Assembly: GCA_018241505.1 (NCBI GenBank)
Contig: JAFEDS010000009.1
Span: 372,001-436,000 of the forward strand
From: Pseudomonadota bacterium
Lineage (GTDB): Bacteria > Pseudomonadota > Gammaproteobacteria > Steroidobacterales > Steroidobacteraceae
DNA length: 64,000 nucleotides
Reading direction: 5' to 3'
In this document: positions 23,939 to 32,566 of the stretch, piece by piece
Layout: every line of letters starts with the position of its first letter
Position numbering within the stretch: position 1 is the first letter of the stretch
Program-made: the position numbers and the translations under genes
The notes under the pieces: generated by a model
Databases searched by the model: none
Seen by the model: only the letters and a program-made list of their open reading frames with translations
What the model was told of the DNA's origin: nothing

Positions 23939-25372
23939 TCAGATGGTCATGCTGTGTGAAATGTTCTTCACAACAGTGTAGTTGAACAGCCCTTCAGTCC
24001 CGCCCTCGCGGCCGTAGCCGCTCTCCTTGACGCCGCCGAAGGGCGTCTCCGCAACCGAGGCCTCCAGGGTATTGATGGAGATGTTTCCGGCCTCGATGCC
24101 TTCGGTCAGTTGATTTGCCCGGCTGGCCGAGTGAGTGAATGCGTAGGCGGCCAGACCGAACGGCAACGCGTTCGCCTTTTGGATGGCCTCATCTATGGAA
24201 GACACCGGATTGATGACCGCCAGTGGCCCAAACGGCTCCTCCCGCATCACCCGTGCGGATTCCGGCACGTCGGCCAGAACGGTGACCGGGAAGAAATACC
24301 CGGGTTGCTTCAGCCGCTCTCCGCCGGTCAGAACGCGCGCACCGCACTGTTTGGCATCGGCGACCAGCGCCTCCATGGCCTCGATGCGGCGATGATTGGC
24401 GAGAGGCCCCATCTGGGTGTTGGAATTGAAGCCGTCTCCCACCACAACAGTGCGGGCCGTCTCGGCAAATACCCTGACAAAGGTCTCGAAAATGGCCTCC
24501 TGCACAAAGAAGCGGGTTGGCGAAGTGCACACCTGTCCGGCATTGCGGGCTTTGCGGACGGCCGAGGTCACGGCGGCAGCGGCCGGATCGACATCGTCGC
24601 AAACGATGACCGGCGCATGGCCACCGAGCTCCATGAGAACGGGTTTCATATGATCCGCCGCGAGCTTGGTGAGATGTTTGCCGACTACGGTGGAGCCGGT
24701 GAAAGCGATGAGCCGAGTCTGCTTCTGCGGAATGAGATACTCGGATATTACCGCCGGCATCCCAAACACGAGGTTGAACACACCGGGAGGCAGCCCCGCA
24801 TCATGCAACGCGCGCGCGATATGCACCGCGCCGGCGGGTGTCTCTTCCGATGCTTTCAGGATGATTGAGCAACCCGCGGCCAACGCGCCGGCTACCTTGC
24901 GCGAAGGCTGGCTCAACGGAAAATTCCAGGGCGAGAAGGCGGCGACCATGCCAATGGGCTGGTGGTGCACTGTGTATTTGATGCCAGGCTCGCTCGGGAT
25001 CACCCGCCCGTAGATTCGCTGCCCCTCGGCGGCATCCCATTCGAAGAACTCGCAGCCCCGGATGACTTCCAACTTCGCCTGATTGAACGGCTTGCCGTGC
25101 TCGAGGGTGATGGCCCGGGCAATCTCTTCCGAGCGCTCGCGCATCAGCGTAGCGGCCTTGACCATGATTTCGGCGCGCTTTCGCGGCGAGAACGCGCTCC
25201 AGACTTTGAAGCCCTGCTCTGCCGCCTCGAGCGCCTCGTCGAGCTCCGCGCGAGTGGCGACGGGAACCCGTCCGATGACCTGCTCGGTAGCTGGATTGAG
25301 GACCGGCTGCGCATAGGCGGTTTTTTTCCAGGCACCGCCGATGTACAGATTGACTTCAGGGTAGTTCGTCAC
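23939..25372 (-). CDS. NAD(P)-dependent aldehyde dehydrogenase (SSADH/semialdehyde type)
   Basis: 477 residues from GTG 25372, which has GAGG six bases upstream. Landmarks are FSPWNFPLSQ, the NAD site FTGSTVVGK, the general base in MELGGHAP and the nucleophile Cys in NAGQVCTSPTRFF, then EEPFGPLAV and the C-terminal GGVKESGYGREGG. Overall similarity is to GabD-like succinate/ketoglutarate-semialdehyde dehydrogenases. In this operon (aldehyde dehydrogenase, DHDPS-like, nbaC) a natural candidate reaction is oxidation of 2-aminomuconate-6-semialdehyde or a related muconic semialdehyde; sequence alone does not discriminate. Confidence 0.9.
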   Translation of the reverse strand: MTNYPEVNLYIGGAWKKTAYAQPVLNPATEQVIGRVPVATRAELDEALEAAEQGFKVWSAFSPRKRAEIMVKAATLMRERSEEIARAITLEHGKPFNQAKLEVIRGCEFFEWDAAEGQRIYGRVIPSEPGIKYTVHHQPIGMVAAFSPWNFPLSQPSRKVAGALAAGCSIILKASEETPAGAVHIARALHDAGLPPGVFNLVFGMPAVISEYLIPQKQTRLIAFTGSTVVGKHLTKLAADHMKPVLMELGGHAPVIVCDDVDPAAAAVTSAVRKARNAGQVCTSPTRFFVQEAIFETFVRVFAETARTVVVGDGFNSNTQMGPLANHRRIEAMEALVADAKQCGARVLTGGERLKQPGYFFPVTVLADVPESARVMREEPFGPLAVINPVSSIDEAIQKANALPFGLAAYAFTHSASRANQLTEGIEAGNISINTLEASVAETPFGGVKESGYGREGGTEGLFNYTVVKNISHSMTI

Positions 25373-25429
25373 GAATGACCTCAGCCGCAGACTGAACAAC
25401 TGCCATTGGAGCAGGAGCCGATATATAAT

Positions 25430-25448
25430 TCAATCAACTTTATATTGA
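25430..25448. promoter_or_regulatory. LysR-type inverted repeat (TCAAT-N9-ATTGA)
   Basis: TCAAT (25430-25434) and ATTGA (25444-25448) flank nine bases in the AT-rich intergenic DNA between the divergent aldehyde dehydrogenase and LysR genes. This is the classic position and spacing of a LysR regulatory box and could control both genes. Confidence 0.5.
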
Positions 25449-25467
25449 TAATTCAGTGGGTTTTTTT

Positions 25468-26355
25468 ATGAATCTCACACTGCGGCAGATGCGAGCGTTC
25501 GTGGAGGTCACCCGCCAGGGCAGCTTTACCGGTGCGGCCCGTGAATTGAGCCTGACGCAGTCGGCCGTCAGCGCGTTGGTTCGCGATCTCGAGGCCCAAT
25601 TGGGGCTCGTGGTGCTCGATCGAACCACCCGCCGGGTAACCCTCACGGACGCGGGTACTCATTTGTTGCAATTGGCGGAGCGCGTGCTGCGCGACGTCGA
25701 GACCGCGGTGACCGAGGCGAAGGGGCTGCTGGACAAGAGCATAGGGCGGGTGGTGATCGCTGCTTCCCCGCTGGCGGCAGCGACTCTTTTGCCGCAAATG
25801 ATCAGCCTGTTTTCCAAGCATCACCCCAAGGTGATCGTCGAGCTCCACGATGTCCTGACCGATGACATCCTGCAAAGTGTGCGTGGGGGTACGGCCGATA
25901 TGGGTGTGGGTACTTTTGAGAGATCCACGACCGAGTTGGAATTGAGCACTCTGTACGAGGACGTGTTGGGTGCCGTGTTGCCGTGCTCGTCACCGCTCGC
26001 TACCCGTAAGGTCCTGCGCTGGCGCGACCTGGAGGGAGAGGCAATGATCGGCCTGTCGAGATCCAGTGCCTTCCGCCCACTCATTGACTCGGTATTGGCC
26101 AGCCAGGGCATCGCGCTCGGCCAGCGTCGGTTCGAGGTGGGTTATATGGGTACCGCTGTTGCTCTGGTGGAGGCGGGCCTCGGGATCAGTGTTCTGCCGG
26201 AACGTGCGGCGGCGCTCATCAAGTCACCGGACACCTGCTTCAAGCGTCTCACGGCACCCGTGGTCACCAGGCCTGTGACACTCGTAACCCGTGCCGGCCG
26301 TACGCTATCGCCCGCGGCGGTGGCCTTTGTCGAGTATCTTTCACAGCATCGCTGA
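25468..26355 (+). CDS. LysR-family transcriptional regulator
   Basis: 295 residues from ATG 25468; GTG 25456 is a possible alternative. The helix-turn-helix reads LTLRQMRAFVEVTRQGSFTG then AARELSLTQSAVSALVRDLE, followed by a periplasmic-binding-like effector domain with VEAGLGISVLPERAA near the end, all of CynR/CbbR type. It is divergent from the aldehyde dehydrogenase-nbaC operon with 95 bases between starts and an inverted repeat in the gap, so it is a good candidate to activate that operon in response to an aromatic intermediate. Confidence 0.92.
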   Translation: MNLTLRQMRAFVEVTRQGSFTGAARELSLTQSAVSALVRDLEAQLGLVVLDRTTRRVTLTDAGTHLLQLAERVLRDVETAVTEAKGLLDKSIGRVVIAASPLAAATLLPQMISLFSKHHPKVIVELHDVLTDDILQSVRGGTADMGVGTFERSTTELELSTLYEDVLGAVLPCSSPLATRKVLRWRDLEGEAMIGLSRSSAFRPLIDSVLASQGIALGQRRFEVGYMGTAVALVEAGLGISVLPERAAALIKSPDTCFKRLTAPVVTRPVTLVTRAGRTLSPAAVAFVEYLSQHR

Positions 26356-26357
26356 AG

Positions 26358-27860
26358 CTATCGAGGCGCGGGATGGGTCAACACGGCCGTGTAGGTTGCG
26401 ATTCCCTCCCACAGATTCCCGAGCTGCAGGTTTTCATTTGCCGCATGCTGATTGTCATCGTAGTTCGCGATCGGCACCACAATGGCGCCCGTACCGAGGG
26501 CCGCCTGGACGATCGATAATGGCAGGCTGCCTCCCGAGGTAGGAAGCTCGATGATCTCATCCCGGGTCGACGCACGCACCGCGGCGGCAATCGCGTGAGC
26601 GAGCGGCTGATCCATGGGCGTGCGCGCGGCAGCGTAGAGTCCGGGCCTGAGTCTGACGTTTGCAATCAGAGGATGTTGCAGGCGCTCGTCGGCTGTCGGC
26701 TCGCGATCGATGACGAAATATCCCTGGCTGCGAATGAACGCCAGCACCTTTTCAAACTGACGCCGGGGATCATTGCCGAGCACCAGGCGCACATCGAGCA
26801 CGGCCGTCGCGCTCGCCGGAATCACATTCGCTGCCTGCTCCGCCACGTTCGCACTGCGCATGCCATTGATGTTGAGTGAGGGCTCGGTCCAGGAACCGGC
26901 CAATGAAGTATCCGATTCCGTAGCAGCGAGGCCCAGATCGCGACGAACGGGCTCATCGTAAGCGGTCGCCGCCGCGATTGCCTTTTTCTCCAGGCTGCCG
27001 AGCGGCGCAGTGTCGTCATACCAGCCGGGAATTGCCACGCGCCCCGAGTCATTCTTCATTGCCGCGAGCAAGCGCGCCAGCCGCAGCCCGGGATTCGGTG
27101 CCCAATTCCCGTAGTGGCCGCTGTGCAGCGCTCGGTTGGGACCGTAGACTGTCAGGTCGATGTTGATATCGCCGCGCGCTCCATAGATCACCTCCTTGCG
27201 TCCGGTTGGATGCACGGGTCCATCGCAGATGACCCAAAGATCGGACTCGAACAACTTCCGCTGCTCGCTGAGCAATTGCCCGAGATGGGGCGAGCCTGCC
27301 TCCTCTTCGCCTTCGAAAACAATCTTGAGATTGTCCGTCGGCGTACGGTGCGCCTGCCGCAATTGGTCGATCGCGCTCAAAATGACGATGACACCCGCTT
27401 TATCGTCTCCGGTGCCGCGTGCATACAGGCGAGTCTTTGCATCGATAGAGTCGGCGGCAATTGTTGAACCGCCTGCTTCGAGCGGGGCCGAACGCAGCGT
27501 CGGCTCCCACGGAGCGGTGGTCCACTCGGCGGGATTTACCGGCTGCCCATCGTAGTGAGCGTAGAGCACTATCGTTCGCTTCGCGTTGGGAACTTTCCAT
27601 TCACCGTACACGATGGGTGGAGCGTCGCTGCTGCGGCTGGACTCAACCAGCCGCGGAGCAAGCCCGCGGCTCTGCATCATGGCAATGATTGCATCGGCGT
27701 TGTGCCGGATGTTGGTTGAGTCCTGGGCTACATTGGGGATTTTCAACAGGTGCATGAATTCACTGAGGATCGCCCGCTTCTGGACATCGGGTAATTCCGT
27801 GGCGAGGCTGGCCGACGTGGCGACAGCCCACGCAATGACAGCGAAAGCGGCCGTTCTCAT
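26358..27860 (-). CDS. Secreted M20-family metallopeptidase (dipeptidase/carboxypeptidase)
   Basis: 500 residues. ATG 27860 overlaps the S9 stop (TGATG). A signal peptide ends near residue 20 (SLA/TE). Metal-site landmarks are the His in LYAHYDGQPV, the Asp in RGTGDDKAGV and the Glu pair in FEGEEEAGSPHL. A dimerisation domain lies between, and TSGGSLPL is in the C-terminal part. It should be periplasmic and release amino acids from small peptides. Coupled to the S9 peptidase gene upstream, it forms a two-gene peptide-degrading operon divergent from a LysR gene. Confidence 0.9.
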   Translation of the reverse strand: MRTAAFAVIAWAVATSASLATELPDVQKRAILSEFMHLLKIPNVAQDSTNIRHNADAIIAMMQSRGLAPRLVESSRSSDAPPIVYGEWKVPNAKRTIVLYAHYDGQPVNPAEWTTAPWEPTLRSAPLEAGGSTIAADSIDAKTRLYARGTGDDKAGVIVILSAIDQLRQAHRTPTDNLKIVFEGEEEAGSPHLGQLLSEQRKLFESDLWVICDGPVHPTGRKEVIYGARGDINIDLTVYGPNRALHSGHYGNWAPNPGLRLARLLAAMKNDSGRVAIPGWYDDTAPLGSLEKKAIAAATAYDEPVRRDLGLAATESDTSLAGSWTEPSLNINGMRSANVAEQAANVIPASATAVLDVRLVLGNDPRRQFEKVLAFIRSQGYFVIDREPTADERLQHPLIANVRLRPGLYAAARTPMDQPLAHAIAAAVRASTRDEIIELPTSGGSLPLSIVQAALGTGAIVVPIANYDDNQHAANENLQLGNLWEGIATYTAVLTHPAPR

Positions 27861-29914
27861 CACTTGATTTCCACCCGGGCACCCGGTTGGGGACTGAAGG
27901 CTTGTGCCCGCCCGTTCAGGTTTCGCGCCAGAAACACTTCCACCCGTCCAAAGAAGTCCATGTTGTTTTCGGGCCGGGCAAAGCCGTGCCCTTCGTCCAG
28001 GTAGACCAGTTGCTCAACTGCAATGCCCGCGTGGCGCAAGCGCCCGACTATCCGGTCGGCATGTTGCGGATTCACCCGGGGATCGTGCGCGCCCATCGCG
28101 ATCAGAAAGGCTGAGCCTGGCAGTGGCCCATCGAACTGGGGCGAGAGCTTTCGATTGAGGGCCTCATCGTGCTCAGCGTCGCCGATGCGCCTCACCCATC
28201 GGGACTTGATTGCCTGCCAGTTGTTCGGCATGGATTCGAGCAGGAATTTCACGTCAGTAGGGCCTACAACATCGACCGTCGCGTGGAACAGATCCGGCCG
28301 GGCTTCGGTTACGCGCAAGGCCAGGTAGCCACCCCCCGATTCGCCATAGACCGCAATGCGGGCCGGATCGGCAATACCGGTTTGAACGGTCCATTCGACC
28401 GCGTCGATCAGATCGTCGCGCATCTTCAGGCCGAACTCGTGATTGCCCGCGTTGAGGTAGGCCTTGCCAAAGCCGACAGAGCCGCGATATTCCACCTGCA
28501 GAACGGCATAGCCCCGATTAGCCAGAAACTGAACGAAGGGATCGTACACGTCATGGTCACGATCCCAGGGACCGCCATGGGGATACAACACCAGGGGTAC
28601 ACGAGAGCTCTTTTCAGGTGCGGCGGCCGAATTGTCGACAATCGGGCGCGTGAGATACACAGGGAGCTTCGAGCCGTCACGGGCCGTGAGTGTCAATGCC
28701 TGTGGCTTCGCAAGGTGCTGCCCCGATAGCAAGGGGTGCTCGGAAAACAGCGGTTGCAGCTTTTTCTCTCGTCGATCGAAGAGACTATATTCCGGCGGCC
28801 GATCGCCGGCCCAAGTCGCAACCACCCACAGGGCATCGTCCCGGCTGCGGCTGGTGATGTAGGAGAATCCGGGTAGATGTGAGCGCAGGAAAGTCAGATC
28901 GCCGCGCACGGCAGGGTTGATCGCTTGCCAGGTCCGTTCAGCACACTCGAACGCCACAGCGTCGATTTCGCCCGTCCCAGGATTTTTCAACAGCAAGGGG
29001 CGCAGATCGTAGTCGACCCCGGGGTAGCCTGAATCACCCGAAACATCGCAAGCGGCGCTTGCGATCGGCCGCCAGTGCCCCGTGGCCGTCTCGACCTTCA
29101 CCAGTCGAGACTGGTCGGCGCCGGTGGCTGAAATCGCATACAAGGATTTTCCATCCGCCGTGAAGCCTGCGACGATGCTTCCGCCGTTGATCTGGCCCTC
29201 AAACAGGCTTTCCTCGAATGACCAGGTCAGCAGATCCCGCCAGGGGCCGTCCCGCTGCTCGCGCACTCTCAACACGGTTGCCCCGCTCGTGGGAACAAAG
29301 GCGGTGGCGGCGCGGATGTTGAATTCGCGGTCCGCGGTCCAACTGATGACATCACCGGGATTGGTTGCCTCGAGTCGCATCGAGCCGTCTTCGATGTTGA
29401 TGCGATACATGTCAAATGCGGTCGGGATGCGCTTGTTCAGGCCTACGAGCACCTCGTGGGGGTGATGTTCATCCGTGAGGAGATTCTGGATTTTTACGTT
29501 TGGAAATGGAGTCAGATCCTTAGAACGTCCCGTGCCTATATCCACTGAATACAGGTGCCAGACCTCGTCTCCCGCGTTGTCCGTCCAGTACAGTATGTGG
29601 GTGTTATCTTCGGCCCAGCGGTAGCCATCGACACCTTTGCCGTTCGCGCGAGTCAGCGGTTGTCCGGCTGCAGGAGTTGCAGTGTCAGTTACCCAGACGT
29701 TGAATGCGCCGACTTCGGTCGGCGCAAGATATGCGAGCTTGTGCCCGTCGGGGGATATGCGCGCCTTCGCACGAGCAACTGGCCCGAAGATCTGCTCGCG
29801 GGGAATGATCGCCACCTGCGCGACGCAAGACCACGCAGAAAATCCGGCTAGCAGCGTTGCCAGAAGCGAAACTCTTGGAGCCAATCTCACGAAACCCTCC
29901 AGCGTGCGGCTCAT
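27860..29914 (-). CDS. Secreted S9-family prolyl oligopeptidase/acylaminoacyl peptidase
   Basis: 684 residues from ATG 29914; the frame is open to 29980, but a start there would leave no room for the divergent promoter. A signal peptide ends near residue 32 (SCVAQ). The N-terminal half is a WD40/TolB-like propeller (ISPDGHKLAYLAP, GYRWAEDNTHILYW). The C-terminal hydrolase has the nucleophile in GESGGGYLALR, the Asp in GAHDPRVNPQHADR and the His in DEGHGFARPE. It cleaves short peptides in the periplasm and feeds the M20 enzyme downstream. Confidence 0.9.
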   Translation of the reverse strand: MSRTLEGFVRLAPRVSLLATLLAGFSAWSCVAQVAIIPREQIFGPVARAKARISPDGHKLAYLAPTEVGAFNVWVTDTATPAAGQPLTRANGKGVDGYRWAEDNTHILYWTDNAGDEVWHLYSVDIGTGRSKDLTPFPNVKIQNLLTDEHHPHEVLVGLNKRIPTAFDMYRINIEDGSMRLEATNPGDVISWTADREFNIRAATAFVPTSGATVLRVREQRDGPWRDLLTWSFEESLFEGQINGGSIVAGFTADGKSLYAISATGADQSRLVKVETATGHWRPIASAACDVSGDSGYPGVDYDLRPLLLKNPGTGEIDAVAFECAERTWQAINPAVRGDLTFLRSHLPGFSYITSRSRDDALWVVATWAGDRPPEYSLFDRREKKLQPLFSEHPLLSGQHLAKPQALTLTARDGSKLPVYLTRPIVDNSAAAPEKSSRVPLVLYPHGGPWDRDHDVYDPFVQFLANRGYAVLQVEYRGSVGFGKAYLNAGNHEFGLKMRDDLIDAVEWTVQTGIADPARIAVYGESGGGYLALRVTEARPDLFHATVDVVGPTDVKFLLESMPNNWQAIKSRWVRRIGDAEHDEALNRKLSPQFDGPLPGSAFLIAMGAHDPRVNPQHADRIVGRLRHAGIAVEQLVYLDEGHGFARPENNMDFFGRVEVFLARNLNGRAQAFSPQPGARVEIK

Positions 29915-29986
29915 GGCAGCACAGGAACCAGGTGCAAGCGTAGCGGGGCGTCCGGCATAAGAAAAATTCATTTTGATCATGGGGTA

Positions 29987-30005
29987 TCATTCATTACATG
30001 AATGA
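29987..30005. promoter_or_regulatory. Perfect inverted repeat spanning the LysR start codon
   Basis: TCATTCAT (29987-29994) and ATGAATGA (29998-30005) are perfect 8-base arms separated by TAC. The right arm contains the ATG of the LysR gene. It may be an autoregulatory operator or an mRNA hairpin hiding the start codon. Confidence 0.4.
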
Positions 30006-30915
30006 CTACGACATCGACCTCAATCTCCTGACGGTCTTCGAGGTGTTGCTGGCTGAGCGCAGTGTCACGCGCGCCGCGCGGCGGCTCGGAGTTACGCAGC
30101 CTGCGATGAGTAACTCGCTGCGCCGGTTGCGTAAGCTCCTGGACGATCCCGTCTTTGTGCGAACGTCCGAGGGGATGTCGCCAACGCCTCGCGCACTGAC
30201 AATCGGTCCGCAGATCATTGCGGCGCTCAAGGGCGTCCGCGAGAGTATCAATGCCAGCGGATTCGACCCGACGCGTTCGGCGGCCCATTTCGCAGTCGGA
30301 ACCCTGGACTACCTGGAGGCTCTGTACCTGCCGGCGCTTTTAAAGCAGATTGCCGGCAGCGGTCCTGACATCCAATTGCGGGTGCAGCGCCTGCCGACTT
30401 TGTTCGAGGTGCCGCAACCGGCGCTCGAGAGCGGCACACTCGATTGCGCCATTGGACTGTTTCCACAACCCATGACCCCACAGTCCTCATTGCATTCCCG
30501 GGTTCTCGCACACGATGACTGGGTCTGCGTCGCCAGGCGCGGGCACTCAGCGTTCCGGCGCCGATTGTCTTTGCAGGAATACGCGGCACTGCGGCACGTG
30601 GCGATCATCTATCCGGAAGCCAACACCGGGGCAGGCATGGTCGACCGCTATTTGAGTGCCCAGGGCCTCACCCGGAACTGCCCGTTGGCCCTGGGTCATT
30701 TCATGACTGCTCCCTTTCATGTGGCGCAAACGGACTGCGTTACGACGGTGCCGCGGCGGGTCGCTGACTATTTCCGCAGGATCCTGCCGCTCCAGGTCGC
30801 CGAAGTGCCGATCGCGTTGCCGCCAATCAACGTCGGGCTCGTCTGGCATGAGCGCGTCGAGGGAGACTCGGCGCACCGTTGGCTGCGGGCGATGATCAAA
30901 GAGGTGGTGCAATAG
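29998..30915 (+). CDS. LysR-family transcriptional regulator (NodD/LeuO-like subgroup)
   Basis: 305 residues, ATG 29998. The DNA-binding domain has DLNLLTVFEVLLAERSVTRA then AARRLGVTQPAMSNSLRRLR, followed by FVRTSEGMSPTPRA, the pattern of the NodD/PcpR/LeuO branch. The effector domain has the usual two alpha/beta lobes. It is divergent from the S9-M20 peptidase operon, so that operon is its probable target. The start codon sits inside a perfect inverted repeat. Confidence 0.92.
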   Translation: MNDYDIDLNLLTVFEVLLAERSVTRAARRLGVTQPAMSNSLRRLRKLLDDPVFVRTSEGMSPTPRALTIGPQIIAALKGVRESINASGFDPTRSAAHFAVGTLDYLEALYLPALLKQIAGSGPDIQLRVQRLPTLFEVPQPALESGTLDCAIGLFPQPMTPQSSLHSRVLAHDDWVCVARRGHSAFRRRLSLQEYAALRHVAIIYPEANTGAGMVDRYLSAQGLTRNCPLALGHFMTAPFHVAQTDCVTTVPRRVADYFRRILPLQVAEVPIALPPINVGLVWHERVEGDSAHRWLRAMIKEVVQ

Positions 30916-30937
30916 AGGAGAAGAAGCGGGCCTCGTT

Positions 30938-31156
30938 TCACGGGGCGCCAGATTCGCGCTCAAAGTACAGCAGGTCACCCGGCTGGCAATCGAGGTAGTC
31001 GCACATCTTCAGCAGCGTATCAAAGCGAACACCTTTCACGTGCCCTTGCTTGAGCAGCGAAAGATTAGCCTCGGTAATGCCGATGTGCGCGGCAAGGTCT
31101 TTGCTCTTGACCTTGCGTCGCGCCAACATGACGTCAAGAGTCACTACGATCTGCAT
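30938..31156 (-). CDS. Small Cro/CI-type HTH regulator, YozG-like
   Basis: 72 residues from ATG 31156 (an ATG at 31174 would add six residues). The whole protein is one helix-turn-helix: MLARRKVKSKDLAAHIGITE, then ANLSLLKQGHVKGVRFDTL and a C-terminal CDYLDCQPGDLL. This is the pattern of the YozG family, typically paired with a DUF2975 membrane protein as here, where the stop of the DUF2975 gene overlaps the alternative start. It probably represses its own operon through the inverted repeat at 31774-31790. Confidence 0.9.
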   Translation of the reverse strand: MQIVVTLDVMLARRKVKSKDLAAHIGITEANLSLLKQGHVKGVRFDTLLKMCDYLDCQPGDLLYFERESGAP

Positions 31157-31173
31157 CCACTTTCCGCCCGACA

Positions 31174-31761
31174 TCAGATGAATTGCGCGTTTTCGCTCGC
31201 GAGCCTGCCGTTCTCTTCTTTGAGGGCCGTGTTTTGCTTTTCCATGGCGTTGGCGAGCGCCAGAACATGGACAACCAGCCACACGACTCCGGACACCAAC
31301 AGGCTCGTCAGGCTCCCGGTGCCGATATTCACTGCGAGCTCCAATCCGCTTTTCGCTCCGTAGGTCACGACAAGGGCGATCACAGGAACGCTGACCATTG
31401 CGGTCAGTACGGACAGCGTCGAAGCGGCGGCGAAATCACGCAGCCGCGCGATCGCGCGCGGTGTGAACGACTCTCCACTGGCGAAACCAGCGAATGCGCC
31501 ACTCAGTCGCATCAATCCCCATGCGTTGATCGTACTTGGGATCAGCGCAATCAGCAGGCAGGCGAGCCGGCGTGCAGGGGTGAGCAGCACCTGCTGAACG
31601 TCGAGCCACAGGCGCAAGTGCGGCTCATCCAGGGTGATCCATTGCTGCGCCGTTCGAACAACAAACAACATCGCTACGAGAATGCAGGCGCAGCTCATCA
31701 GCCGGCTCCAACGTCGCAAATTCTGAATCGAGCGCAACAGGGTCAAAGGCCTCTCCAGCAT
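31174..31761 (-). CDS. DUF2975-type membrane protein
   Basis: 195 residues with about four hydrophobic segments (around 22-38, 65-85, 108-135 and 145-170) and a short charged tail that may form a coiled coil (NAMEKQNTALKEENGRLASEN). Length, topology and coupling to a YozG-like regulator match DUF2975 proteins, whose function is not known. ATG 31761 is just downstream of a perfect inverted repeat and divergent from a beta-barrel gene. It may sense envelope state for its partner regulator; this is inference. Confidence 0.8.
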   Translation of the reverse strand: MLERPLTLLRSIQNLRRWSRLMSCACILVAMLFVVRTAQQWITLDEPHLRLWLDVQQVLLTPARRLACLLIALIPSTINAWGLMRLSGAFAGFASGESFTPRAIARLRDFAAASTLSVLTAMVSVPVIALVVTYGAKSGLELAVNIGTGSLTSLLVSGVVWLVVHVLALANAMEKQNTALKEENGRLASENAQFI

Positions 31762-31773
31762 TTGGCTATAAAT

Positions 31774-31790
31774 TTTCTGTAAAACAGAAA
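31774..31790. promoter_or_regulatory. Perfect inverted repeat TTTCTGT-AAA-ACAGAAA
   Basis: Seven-base perfect arms at 31774-31780 and 31784-31790, placed 13 bases from the DUF2975 start and within the divergent promoter of the beta-barrel gene. It is a likely operator for the YozG-like regulator or another Cro/CI-type protein. Confidence 0.5.
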
Positions 31791-31824
31791 GATAATAATG
31801 ATATACAATAATTTGTGTAGATGC

Positions 31825-31839
31825 ACGGCATGGTGCCGT
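31825..31839 (+). promoter_or_regulatory. Small leader hairpin before the beta-barrel gene
   Basis: ACGGCA (31825-31830) and TGCCGT (31834-31839) form a perfect 6-base stem with a 3-base loop, a few bases ahead of the GGAG ribosome site. It may tune translation or mRNA stability. Confidence 0.3.
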
Positions 31840-31859
31840 TCTCCTTTGGAGTTTTCCGA

Positions 31860-32489
31860 ATGAAGTTTTCCCTTGCCCTCCTGACGCTCGCCCTGGTTCC
31901 CATTGCCCCTCTCGCCCATGCGCAGAGCGGCGCCGACACCCAGGTGGCCGGTGCGCCTGGTTTCGCGGGCCTCAAAATCGGCGCCGCCTGGGACTATCAG
32001 ATAAACCAGGTACGGCGCTCAGTCCCCGAGCTTGTCGCCGAGGTCGACAAGCGGCAACACGGGGTTGGATACCTGGGCTATGCAGGCTTTGACGTGGCGT
32101 TCGGACCGCAATTTTTGGCCGGCGTTGAGCTCAGTGCCGGTCGCGGTGGCAAGACTTTGCGACAGACCCTCGCCGGAGGAAGTTTCAGTTCGGAGCCGGG
32201 TTTGTCGTTTGACATTACGGGTCGCGCAGGCGTGGTGGTGGGCAACAACGTGTTGCTCTACGGCCGCGCTGGTTATGCGCGGCAAAAGGTTACCGACACC
32301 ACCAGCTTCACTGCCCCCGGCGCGGCGCCGGTGAAGGATAAGCGCACCGACGGAGGAGTTGTCTATGGCGTTGGAGCCGAGCTCGCTGTGAGCGACCGGA
32401 TCGCACTGCGTGCCGAATTCGACCAGGCCTACTTCAGCAAGCGCTTCATTTGCGATCGTCTGCTCCTGGGAGTCGTAGTGCGTCTATAA
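31860..32489 (+). CDS. Outer-membrane beta-barrel protein (OmpA/porin-like, 8-stranded type)
   Basis: 209 residues from ATG 31860, with GGAG eight bases before; the earlier ATG at 31821 lies in a leader hairpin. A signal peptide ends at about residue 22 (LAHAQ). The mature part alternates polar and hydrophobic residues with Gly-rich turns (VGYLGYAGFDVAFGPQFLAGVELSAG), as in small OMP_b-brl barrels, and the last strand ends GVVVRL. Function unknown; probably a structural, adhesion-like or small-channel barrel. Confidence 0.82.
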   Translation: MKFSLALLTLALVPIAPLAHAQSGADTQVAGAPGFAGLKIGAAWDYQINQVRRSVPELVAEVDKRQHGVGYLGYAGFDVAFGPQFLAGVELSAGRGGKTLRQTLAGGSFSSEPGLSFDITGRAGVVVGNNVLLYGRAGYARQKVTDTTSFTAPGAAPVKDKRTDGGVVYGVGAELAVSDRIALRAEFDQAYFSKRFICDRLLLGVVVRL

Positions 32490-32512
32490 AATTGACATTG
32501 ACGTCGATATTA
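32490..32512. promoter_or_regulatory. AATTGACATTGACGTCGATATT operator (TetR-type site 1)
   Basis: A -35-like TTGACA (32492-32497) merges into the imperfect palindrome ATTGACGTCGAT (32497-32508). The same string recurs at 36968 and 43277. It is 55 bases before the serine hydrolase gene and directly after the barrel gene stop. The likely regulator is the TetR protein encoded at 43791-44600. Confidence 0.6.
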
Positions 32513-32534
32513 ATAATAGCAAGATAAGCGTACC

Positions 32535-32548
32535 GACCGTCAACGGTC
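32535..32548 (+). promoter_or_regulatory. Small leader hairpin before the serine hydrolase gene
   Basis: GACCGT (32535-32540) and ACGGTC (32543-32548) form perfect 6-base arms around CA, 18 bases before the ATG and ahead of the GAGGGGG ribosome site. Confidence 0.3.
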
Positions 32549-32566
32549 TCGAGATGAGGGGGCGCC

